From positions 5,146,001 through 5,210,000 of the forward strand of contig OZ253939.1 of NCBI GenBank assembly GCA_965267245.1: a stretch of DNA of 64,000 nt, given 5' to 3'. Below are positions 15,111 to 22,353 of the stretch, piece after piece. This DNA comes from JANSWY01 sp965267245. Its GTDB lineage: Bacteria; Bacteroidota; Bacteroidia; Cytophagales; Cyclobacteriaceae. The notes under the pieces were generated by a model. The model searched no databases. It saw only the letters and a program-made list of their open reading frames with translations, and was not told the DNA's origin. The first letter of the stretch is position 1; each line of letters begins with the position of its first letter. Made by a program: the position numbers and the translations under genes.

Positions 15111-15285
15111 CTTAGCACCTCCAAACCCAGTGAGGACACTTTTCCCAAAGATGATGGCCATGCGGAGCGGTACAAGACCGATGTAGGAAGTGGGAAGGAG
15201 GCTTGTACGCGGCTAGCCAATGCGGGAAGGGTTGCGCAGAGGGCAGTGTGGCACCAAACAATAGCTGGAAGAAAACCATAATAGC
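15111..15285 (+). other. GC-rich unexplained segment upstream of pgk
   Basis: This 175-bp block is visibly richer in GC than its surroundings. It reads open in one plus-strand frame from 15111 to the TAA at 15283, but has no in-frame start near its beginning. Short complementary pieces occur (CACCTCC with GGGGTG at 15099-15104; TTCCCA with TGGGAA). It could be a decayed gene, a structured RNA or the pgk leader. Confidence 0.3.
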
Positions 15286-15287
15286 AT

Positions 15288-16472
15288 ATGAAAAACATTG
15301 ATCAAATCAATTTTGCAGGTAAGAGAGCCCTGATCAGGGTAGATTTTAATGTGCCACTGAACGGTGAGTTTAAGGTAACGGATGAGACCAGGATAAATGC
15401 CGCGGTTCCTACTATCAAGAAGATTTTAGCAGACGGAGGATCTTGTGTACTCATGAGCCACCTGGGAAGACCTAAAGAAGGGCCTGAAGAGAAGTTTTCA
15501 TTGAAGCACATCATTCCAAACCTTTCTGCAAAACTGGGTGTGGATGTGAAGTTCACAGATGATTGCGTAGGAGACGATGCTTTTGCTCAAAGTAGTGCTT
15601 TGAAAGATGGTGAAGTGCTGTTACTTGAAAACCTGAGATTTTACAAGGAGGAAACAAAAGGTGATGAAGCCTTCAGCGAAAAACTTTCCAAGCATGGAGA
15701 CATTTATGTGAATGATGCTTTTGGTACGGCACACCGTGCACATGCCTCTACCACAGTGGTGGCCAAATATGTGGATGAGAAGGCATGTGGTTATGTGATG
15801 CTGGCTGAGTTGGAAAATGCACAGAAAGTGCTGGACAATGCAGTAAAACCATATACGGCAATTATGGGAGGCGCAAAAATCTCCGACAAAATATTGATCA
15901 TTGAAAGACTGCTCGACAAGGTGGATAACCTGATCATTGTGGGTGGTATGTCTTATACTTTTTTCAAAGCATTGGGAGGAAGTATTGGAAACTCGCTGGT
16001 AGAAGAGGATAAGCTTGATCTGGCGAAGGAACTGATCCAAAAAGCAAAGGATAAAGGTGTGGACCTACAATTACCAAAGGATTCTGTAGCAGCAGATGCT
16101 TTTGATAATGGAGCGAATACTCAAATAGTAGATAATTACAGTATTCCTGACGGCTGGATGGGACTGGATATAGGACCGGAAGCGCGTGAGGTTTTTTCTA
16201 AAATCATCAGAGAGTCTAAAACGGTGCTTTGGAACGGACCTGCTGGTGTATTTGAAATGAGTAGCTTTGCAGAAGGCACAAATACCCTTGCCAAAGCTGT
16301 GGTAGACGCTACTGAAGGTGGAGGTTTTTCACTGATAGGAGGAGGAGACTCTGCTGCTGCGGTTAATACATTGGGATACGGAGACAAAGTTTCTTATGTA
16401 TCTACCGGTGGTGGTGCCTTGCTTGAATATATGGAAGGTAAAGTATTACCTGGTGTAGCGGCACTGGGGTAA
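15288..16472 (+). CDS. pgk: phosphoglycerate kinase
   Basis: This 394-residue enzyme transfers phosphate from 1,3-bisphosphoglycerate to ADP in glycolysis and works in reverse in gluconeogenesis. Recognisable parts are RVDFNVPLNG near residue 17, the basic patch MSHLGRPK, VNDAFGTAHRAHAS, the nucleotide-binding region GGAKISDK, and the C-terminal GGGDSAAAV with STGGGALLEY. Length and order are standard. The ATG is at 15288. A simple terminator follows at 16503, so it is transcribed alone or with whatever the GC-rich block upstream encodes. Confidence 0.98.
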   Translation: MKNIDQINFAGKRALIRVDFNVPLNGEFKVTDETRINAAVPTIKKILADGGSCVLMSHLGRPKEGPEEKFSLKHIIPNLSAKLGVDVKFTDDCVGDDAFAQSSALKDGEVLLLENLRFYKEETKGDEAFSEKLSKHGDIYVNDAFGTAHRAHASTTVVAKYVDEKACGYVMLAELENAQKVLDNAVKPYTAIMGGAKISDKILIIERLLDKVDNLIIVGGMSYTFFKALGGSIGNSLVEEDKLDLAKELIQKAKDKGVDLQLPKDSVAADAFDNGANTQIVDNYSIPDGWMGLDIGPEAREVFSKIIRESKTVLWNGPAGVFEMSSFAEGTNTLAKAVVDATEGGGFSLIGGGDSAAAVNTLGYGDKVSYVSTGGGALLEYMEGKVLPGVAALG

Positions 16473-16502
16473 TATTTGAAATAAATATAACGTTAGTAAT
16501 AG

Positions 16503-16528
16503 GCCACCTTATTTAAAGGTGGCTTTTT
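16503..16528 (+). terminator. rho-independent terminator after pgk
   Basis: A perfect 8-bp stem, GCCACCTT (16503-16510) with AAGGTGGC (16516-16523), has a 5-base loop and is followed by five T. It lies 31 bases after the pgk stop. Confidence 0.85.
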
Positions 16529-16536
16529 AATTCCCT

Positions 16537-17133
16537 ATGAAGCTATTCTGTATACCATTGCTGTTCATTCTATTTGCTCATTTAAGTTACGCTCAGAATT
16601 ACCAATTGGGAGTGAGAACAGGTATTAATCTGTCTACGCTGGCAGGAAATTCACCTGGTGACATTACCGGCAAAGCAGGTTACCACTTAGGAATTTCAGG
16701 TTCCAGAAAGTTAGATGATTTGATCTCATTTTCAACCGAGTTGAACTACAATAGACAGGGAAGAAATGGAGATTCTGGTAAAACCAGTTTACATTATTTG
16801 TCTGTACCATTGCTAGCTTCAGTAGAAAGAAAAGGGTTTTTCATAAAAGGAGGTGTTCAGCTGAGTTATCTTTTATCTGCAGTTCATTTTGCAAGCAATT
16901 CAGTCATAGGAGAAGGAATCCAACAGGAAATAGACCCAATAGATATTTCTCTTTCTCTGGGAGGTGGGGTTGTGTTATTGAACGATTTTACATTGGAAGT
17001 TCGATACTTACATGGGTTCAATAACCTTACTCACTATGACCCAATGTCAGTATTAAGAGAAGAAGAATTAATGAACAGAGTTCTGCAATTTTCGATTGGT
17101 TATTTCCTCTTCAGCCAGGCTACTGTTGAATGA
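16537..17133 (+). CDS. outer-membrane beta-barrel protein (PorT-like family)
   Basis: The product has 198 residues. A signal peptide (MKLFCIPLLFILFAHLSYAQ) is followed by YQLGVRTGINLSTLAGN, the opening typical of the Bacteroidota porin-like barrel domain (PF13568 type). Alternating strands follow (FSTELNYNRQG, YLSVPLLASVERKGFFIKGG, LSLGGGVVLLND, LEVRYLHGFNNL). The last strand, VLQFSIGYFLF, is at the C-terminus. It overlaps the converging lipoprotein gene by 14 bases. A structural or uptake role in the outer membrane is likely; the exact function is unknown. Confidence 0.75.
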   Translation: MKLFCIPLLFILFAHLSYAQNYQLGVRTGINLSTLAGNSPGDITGKAGYHLGISGSRKLDDLISFSTELNYNRQGRNGDSGKTSLHYLSVPLLASVERKGFFIKGGVQLSYLLSAVHFASNSVIGEGIQQEIDPIDISLSLGGGVVLLNDFTLEVRYLHGFNNLTHYDPMSVLREEELMNRVLQFSIGYFLFSQATVE

Positions 17134-17860
17134 AAGTACCATCATTCCATTTGAAAGTAATACATTCATCCAAGCAGAATTTGATATCCTTACCTTTTTG
17201 AGGCAGCAGCCATCTAAATTCTAATGGATCCATTCCATCATAACCTTCTGGAATCAAACTAGAATCGTCCACAGAAGCTATGATTTCCTCAAAAGGGACA
17301 CTTACAATGGTTTTGCCATTATCAATCTGAAAATCAAGACTACTGTCACAAACAGGACCACAACCCACACTTTCTGTTCCAATTAGTTTGTCACCATTGG
17401 ATTTGTTCCAATACACCTTTGTGAAAAAGGTTTCTGCTGCATTCGGTGCAAATTGAATATACCCATTCTTAGCGTCATATTCTCTGATGCTGAAACCATA
17501 AACATTGCTTCTCACCCTTTGAATAATTCCTTTGATACTGTCTGCAGCATTAGATTGACCAGTGTGCTCCAGCATGGACATAAGCATTTCATAGTTTTCT
17601 CCAATGGCATAACGGCCAATTGGAGGAAAAGAAAGAATCAGTTGTTTTGCATAGGCAGAATCTTCTTTTGCAATGGTCTCAACAGGAGTAGATGTATCAT
17701 CTGAGGCACCATCAGCTTCCTCCATTGCCGCCTGTTCTTCCACTATTTCTGTCTCTTCTGATGCTTCCTCAGATACTTGAGTTTTGGGATTTCCGGAGCA
17801 GCTCCAGAGCATTGTGGTAATAATGATAAGTGTGGGTAAATTGAAAGAATTGAATTTCAT
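17120..17860 (-). CDS. lipoprotein, unknown
   Basis: The product has 246 residues. The signal ends in a lipobox (MLWSCSG, Cys21). An acidic low-complexity linker follows (about 30-65, rich in Glu and Ala: EEASEETEIVEEQAAMEEAD). The globular part starts near SAYAKQLILSFPPIGRYAIG and contains a conserved-looking GCGPVCDSSLDF with two cysteines, and a third at FCLDEC. The linker suggests a lipoprotein held away from the membrane. I recognise no family. It converges on the barrel gene with a 14-base overlap. Confidence 0.7.
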   Translation of the reverse strand: MKFNSFNLPTLIIITTMLWSCSGNPKTQVSEEASEETEIVEEQAAMEEADGASDDTSTPVETIAKEDSAYAKQLILSFPPIGRYAIGENYEMLMSMLEHTGQSNAADSIKGIIQRVRSNVYGFSIREYDAKNGYIQFAPNAAETFFTKVYWNKSNGDKLIGTESVGCGPVCDSSLDFQIDNGKTIVSVPFEEIIASVDDSSLIPEGYDGMDPLEFRWLLPQKGKDIKFCLDECITFKWNDGTFIQQ

Positions 17861-18014
17861 GGTCAGGCAAATTTTTTAAAAGATATGAAAAAATCGTGAT
17901 TGAAATAGAGGATTTGGGAAATCTATGCCATCATCATTTTTTTTAGCACCGTTAGCTTTCATAATTCCATAAGATTTCTTATTTTCCTAATTCCACCTAA
18001 ATCACCCGCTTGCT

Positions 18015-18152
18015 ATGAAGAAGTCAAATAAGCCACTATTGGCAGTCTTGATTGCTACATTTATCGTAGCTGCTCTCAACAGTTGTTCGAAGCAATACAT
18101 TGAGTCTGAGAAAAGTCTTTTTGAAGATACTGATGTTGTAGCAGTTGAGTAG
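18015..18152 (+). CDS. short lipoprotein, 45 residues
   Basis: A short open frame starts ATG at 18015 and stops TAG at 18150-18152. The protein begins MKKSNKPLLAVLIATFIVAA and has a good lipobox, LNSC (Cys24), leaving about 22 mature residues ending DTDVVAVE. The basic N-terminus, hydrophobic core and lipobox together are unlikely by chance. It lies upstream of and in line with the secreted protein at 18229. Bacterial lipoproteins of this size are known, but I cannot name this one. Confidence 0.55.
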   Translation: MKKSNKPLLAVLIATFIVAALNSCSKQYIESEKSLFEDTDVVAVE

Positions 18153-18228
18153 CAAATTGATGAATAGTATCTTTTAGGCTTTTGTTTCGTTGAGTTGTAC
18201 TAGAAGTAGTCAAAAACTTAAAAACTCT

Positions 18229-18948
18229 ATGAAACACTTTTTTATTTGTATAGCAGCCTCGCTATGCATCACCTTTCTTTTGCAAGCCCAGATCCCTGAA
18301 ACAAATGATTTTTTCAGTCCAGGTGATACTACTAATATCACATACAGGCTGACTTTACCAAAAGCAACATCCCTGGGTAAACACTATCTGGATAATAAAT
18401 GGAACGCAGGCAATGTGTATTTGAAAACTGGTGAAAAGCTATTAGGGTACTACCTGAGATATGATCTTGTCAAAAACAGACTGGAAATTATTGTGGGAAA
18501 GGAAATCAGGATCATCAATAAAGATCGAGTGGAGTCATTTGAATGGTTTAATGTAGAGACCCTAAAACCTGCACGTTTTATAAATGGTGATACCTATCAA
18601 TTTGATAAAATGGTAGCAAAAAGTTTTTTCGAAGTACTGGCTTCCGGAAAGGCAACTTTACTCAAACAGGTAAGTATAAAAGCCTTACGAAACACAACTT
18701 CACCTACTCTGGTAAATGATACGAGTACTGGAAATACTGAGAAATTTGAAGAGTATTTTTTAGGTGAGGGAGACATGTACTTCGAGCTATCTGGTTCAAG
18801 AAAGAAAAAGTCAGCACTCTTTAATTCAGGTGAAGAGGCAATTCTGGATTATGTCCGAAACAACAACCTTAATTTGAATGTTGAGAAAGATATGATCACT
18901 ATGGTGGAGTACTACAATGAATTAAATGGTGGTCAGGCGAAGTTATAA
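18229..18948 (+). CDS. secreted hypothetical protein
   Basis: The product is 239 residues from the ATG at 18229; a TTG at 18190 would put 13 polar residues before the signal peptide. The signal peptide MKHFFICIAASLCITFLLQAQ is followed by PETNDFFSPGD. The mature part contains NAGNVYLKTGEKLLGYYLRYDLVKN, a pattern seen in Bacteroidota exported proteins of unknown function, and a charged C-terminus. It ends 9 bases before the pirin gene, so it is probably in the same transcript. Confidence 0.7.
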   Translation: MKHFFICIAASLCITFLLQAQIPETNDFFSPGDTTNITYRLTLPKATSLGKHYLDNKWNAGNVYLKTGEKLLGYYLRYDLVKNRLEIIVGKEIRIINKDRVESFEWFNVETLKPARFINGDTYQFDKMVAKSFFEVLASGKATLLKQVSIKALRNTTSPTLVNDTSTGNTEKFEEYFLGEGDMYFELSGSRKKKSALFNSGEEAILDYVRNNNLNLNVEKDMITMVEYYNELNGGQAKL

Positions 18949-18957
18949 CCATGCAAT

Positions 18958-19824
18958 ATGTCAAATACGGATCTGATAATTGAAGAAAGAAGTCGGGATA
19001 TTGGGGATTTTCTGGTGGGTAGGTTAATTCCATTCAGGAAGAAAAGAATGGTGGGCCCCTTTATTTTCATAGATCATATGGGCCCTACGGAAATGGGCCC
19101 CAAAAAGTACATGGATGTTGATCAGCATCCTCACATTGGTTTAAGTACCTTGACTTATTTATTAGAGGGAGAAATACGACATAGAGACAGCATAGGTTCA
19201 GATCAGATTATCAATCCCGGTTCGGTCAATTTAATGGTGGCTGGTAAAGGTGTAACTCATACAGAGAGGACACCGGAACACTTGCGGGGGAAGATATTTA
19301 CAGCCCATGGATACCAAATCTGGATAGCATTACCCAAACAATTTGAGGAAATGGAGCCGGAGTTTCATCAGATTGATGGAAATGAGCTACCTGTCTGGGA
19401 GGACAATGGGGCTTCATTCAAATTAATTGCTGGAGAGGGTTATGGTAAAGTATCTCCTGTCCCCACATTCTCACATCAATTTATGGTTGAAATCAAGAAT
19501 GACCAGCCTTATCAATTGGATATCTCTAATAACCTGAAAGGAGAAGTCGGAGTAGTGGTTGTAACCGGTGAAATACAAGCTTGTGAACATGAAATTGGGC
19601 CTGGAAACATGTTGGTGTCCAAAACCGAAGGGGCTTGTAAAATGTCATTAAAAGCGGGCACTCATTTACTTCTGTTCGGGGGTGAACCGTTCGAAGAAGA
19701 ACGACACATTTATTGGAATTTTGTGGCTACCAGTAAAGAGAAAATAGAGGAAGCCAGGGAAAAGTGGGAGAAAAAAATGTTTCCAAAGGTGAGTGGGGAC
19801 AATACCTATGTGCCCTTACCATAA
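18958..19824 (+). CDS. pirin family protein
   Basis: This 288-residue protein has two cupin domains. The metal site in the first is formed by DQHPHIGLSTLTYL (His57, His59) and VTHTER (His101, Glu103), as in pirins. Bacterial members include quercetinase-like dioxygenases and redox regulators, so the substrate cannot be stated. Pirin landmarks such as RLIPFRKKRMVGPFIFIDHMGP, HGYQIWIALP and LLLFGGEPFEE are present and the length is normal. There is no signal peptide, so it is cytoplasmic. It follows the secreted protein gene closely. Confidence 0.9.
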   Translation: MSNTDLIIEERSRDIGDFLVGRLIPFRKKRMVGPFIFIDHMGPTEMGPKKYMDVDQHPHIGLSTLTYLLEGEIRHRDSIGSDQIINPGSVNLMVAGKGVTHTERTPEHLRGKIFTAHGYQIWIALPKQFEEMEPEFHQIDGNELPVWEDNGASFKLIAGEGYGKVSPVPTFSHQFMVEIKNDQPYQLDISNNLKGEVGVVVVTGEIQACEHEIGPGNMLVSKTEGACKMSLKAGTHLLLFGGEPFEEERHIYWNFVATSKEKIEEAREKWEKKMFPKVSGDNTYVPLP

Positions 19825-19826
19825 AT

Positions 19827-19991
19827 TCATTTATTTCGGTTGAGAAAATACAGGATTGCACCAATGGCAAATGAGATATATCCAAAAATAGCAATTGTTT
19901 TTGCTTCTAATCCTATGTTGGAAGCATAGACAATGAGCACAGTACCCACCAATACCAATGCCACACCTGTGAATGTTAATTTTTTTGACAT
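19827..19991 (-). CDS. small two-helix membrane protein, 54 residues
   Basis: The ATG is at 19991 and the TGA at 19829-19827. The protein starts MSKKLTFTGVALVLVGTVLI and has two hydrophobic helices (about 7-24 and 33-50) separated by YASNIGLEAKT, with a basic end, NRNK. The frame gives a clean membrane protein, whereas other readings of the same DNA give none. It converges on pirin with a 2-base gap. Small membrane proteins of this shape are common and mostly uncharacterised. Confidence 0.65.
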   Translation of the reverse strand: MSKKLTFTGVALVLVGTVLIVYASNIGLEAKTIAIFGYISFAIGAILYFLNRNK

Positions 19992-20189
19992 GACGCAATT
20001 TTAGCAACATTAACTGACTATTCACCCGAAGCGTCATCAGAAGTAGGAGCAACAAATTAATGGAATTAATTTAGAATAATTCTAAATTATTATTTGCAAA
20101 CGTTTGCTTGCATGGTGAAATACTTCAATCCTATCTGAAAATTTGTGCTTAATAATTTTTGAGTAATATTTGGTTAAAGTGTACATAAA

Positions 20190-21671
20190 ATGAAGAATAA
20201 GGTACAGTTGATAACTTATGTAGATAGGTTATCAAAGTACACTGGAAGGACTGGGATCAAAAAGTTGAATGAACTTCTCTTAGGACCATTGTGTGGCCTT
20301 TTCCCCGGAGGAGTTCACGTCCTTCCTTTTTATTTCCCTATAGACGGAGCAGATGCGGGATATGATCCAATTGATCACACGCTTGTGGATCCTCAGATCG
20401 GTACATGGGAAGATATTCAGCAATTAGGTAAAGATTTTGATTTGATGGGAGACATTATTGTCAATCACATGTCTTCAGGATCAAATGAATTTCAGGATGT
20501 CATAACCAAAGGCAAATCTTCTGAATATTACGATTTATTCATGAAGTTCAGCGATGTTTTTCCCAGTGGTGCGAATAGCGATGAATTGCTAAATATTTAC
20601 AGACCCCGGCCAGGGTTACCCTTTACAGTAAAACTTTTTGAAAATGGAGACAAAGATATTTTCTGGACCACATTCACAAGTGAACAGATTGATATTAATG
20701 TGGAACATGAAGAGGGGAAAAAATACCTGGACAGGATTTTAAAATTGTTTCATGAAAATGGACTGAAATCTATCAGGTTAGATGCAGCAGGCTATGCCAT
20801 AAAGAAGCAGGGAGAATCATGTTTCATGATGCCTGAGACTTATGCTTTCATTGATGAATTTACAGAGAAGGCTAATGCTCTTGGAATGGATGTATTGGTT
20901 GAGATTCATTCTTATTATAAAGATCAAATAGAAATTGCCAGTAAGGTAGATTACGTTTATGATTTTGCCTTGCCTCCGTTAATACTCCATACCATTTTTA
21001 CCGGGAGTACAGAAGGTCTAAAGAAGTGGCTTTCAGTAAGTCCCAGAAATTGCGTGACAGTTCTGGATACACATGATGGAATAGGGGTGATAGATATTGG
21101 TCCAAAAGGGGGTAAGCCTGGTTTAATTCCAGATGAGCAGGTAGATGAATTGGTTGATGAGATTCATAAAAGGTCTGGTGGAGAAAGTAGAAAAGCTACA
21201 GGTGAGGCAGCTTCAAATTTGGACCTCTACCAGGTTAATTGCACTTATTATTCGGCCTTAGGGCAAAATGACAGTGATTATATTTTAGCCAGAGCAATCC
21301 AGTTTTTTTGCCCGGGGATCCCACAAGTATATTATGCAGGTTTATTGGCAGGAGAGAATGACCTTGAATTATTAGAAAAAACCGGGGTTGGTCGGGATAT
21401 AAACCGGCATTATTATGATGAGCAGGAAGTACTGTCAGCACTTGAGAAACCAGTGGTAAGAGATTTAGTTACCCTGATCAGGTTGAGAAACCTTCATGAG
21501 GCATTTAATGGAGAGTTTAGTGTCTCTGGTGATCATGAAAAAACCATCAGGTTAAAATGGGAAAATGAAGGGCACCTGGCGATGCTGACAGCTGATTTTG
21601 GTGAAAATTTATTTGAAGTAAGCTATACAGAGGAGGGAGGTTTGTCAAACCTAAGCTTACAATCCTTTTAA
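20190..21671 (+). CDS. sucrose phosphorylase (GH13 subfamily 18)
   Basis: This 493-residue enzyme splits sucrose with phosphate into glucose 1-phosphate and fructose. It begins MKNKVQLITYVDRL and shares long blocks with the characterised Bifidobacterium enzyme: FPIDGADAGYDPIDHT, IVNHMS, FTSEQIDIN, YDFALPP and GRDINRHYY. The catalytic residues line up: nucleophile Asp198 (IRLDAAGY), acid/base Glu238 (LVEIHSYY) and stabiliser Asp296 (LDTHDGIG). There is no signal peptide, so it is cytoplasmic. No sugar transporter or regulator is adjacent. Related GH13_18 enzymes act on sucrose 6-phosphate or glucosylglycerate, so the substrate needs testing. Confidence 0.9.
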   Translation: MKNKVQLITYVDRLSKYTGRTGIKKLNELLLGPLCGLFPGGVHVLPFYFPIDGADAGYDPIDHTLVDPQIGTWEDIQQLGKDFDLMGDIIVNHMSSGSNEFQDVITKGKSSEYYDLFMKFSDVFPSGANSDELLNIYRPRPGLPFTVKLFENGDKDIFWTTFTSEQIDINVEHEEGKKYLDRILKLFHENGLKSIRLDAAGYAIKKQGESCFMMPETYAFIDEFTEKANALGMDVLVEIHSYYKDQIEIASKVDYVYDFALPPLILHTIFTGSTEGLKKWLSVSPRNCVTVLDTHDGIGVIDIGPKGGKPGLIPDEQVDELVDEIHKRSGGESRKATGEAASNLDLYQVNCTYYSALGQNDSDYILARAIQFFCPGIPQVYYAGLLAGENDLELLEKTGVGRDINRHYYDEQEVLSALEKPVVRDLVTLIRLRNLHEAFNGEFSVSGDHEKTIRLKWENEGHLAMLTADFGENLFEVSYTEEGGLSNLSLQSF

Positions 21672-21765
21672 CTCACATATTATTCCCATTCAATATCCTA
21701 TGCATATTTTCATTGATTGGTATGCACAAAAAACGCTATCTTAACGGTTTAATCTACCGAAGAAT

Positions 21766-22329
21766 ATGCTAAAACCTGTTCAGGAAAAAAAATTAACCCA
21801 TTTTTTCAATATCCTTGATAACAACAAGAATGGCCGTTTACAGCAAGACGACTTTGAAGGTATAGGTGAAAATATCAACATTAACCTGGCAATACCACAA
21901 GGTACTGATGATTACAATTATGTCATGGAGAAGTCCCAGGAGTTATACAGATATCTCATTGATGGACTTGGAAAACAACCGGGTGACGCAATCGAACTAA
22001 ATGACTGGTTAACTTATTTCGACCAGGAAATCATATCTGCAAAGAATGTTGAACTTCTTAAGAAATTAATCCAGATCACAGTAAAACATGTTTTTGATCT
22101 TTATGATCAGAATAAAGATGGAATGATCGAGCTTGATGAATACCTGGATATGTTCACCATTTATAGAATAGATGTTAAGTATTCCGCCAAAAGCTTTACG
22201 TTGCTGGACAAAAATCAGGATGAGGTAATATCGAAAAAAGAGTTGGTGGAAGCTGTGAAGGACTTTTTCGTGTCTAGTAAGGAAGACACGCCTGGCAACT
22301 GGATTTTCGGAAACTGGCATGGTGAATAA
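21766..22329 (+). CDS. EF-hand calcium-binding protein
   Basis: The product has 187 residues with no signal peptide. Three recognisable EF-hand loops are seen: DNNKNGRLQQDDF (about 18-30), DQNKDGMIELDEY (about 113-125) and DKNQDEVISKKEL (about 147-159). A degenerate hand lies between the first and second. The spacing resembles calerythrin/calexcitin-type four-hand proteins, which buffer or sense calcium in the cytoplasm. It stops 24 bases before the acylase gene and probably shares a transcript with it. Confidence 0.85.
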   Translation: MLKPVQEKKLTHFFNILDNNKNGRLQQDDFEGIGENININLAIPQGTDDYNYVMEKSQELYRYLIDGLGKQPGDAIELNDWLTYFDQEIISAKNVELLKKLIQITVKHVFDLYDQNKDGMIELDEYLDMFTIYRIDVKYSAKSFTLLDKNQDEVISKKELVEAVKDFFVSSKEDTPGNWIFGNWHGE

Positions 22330-22353
22330 TATTCCGGAAAATTCCCCGATTTC

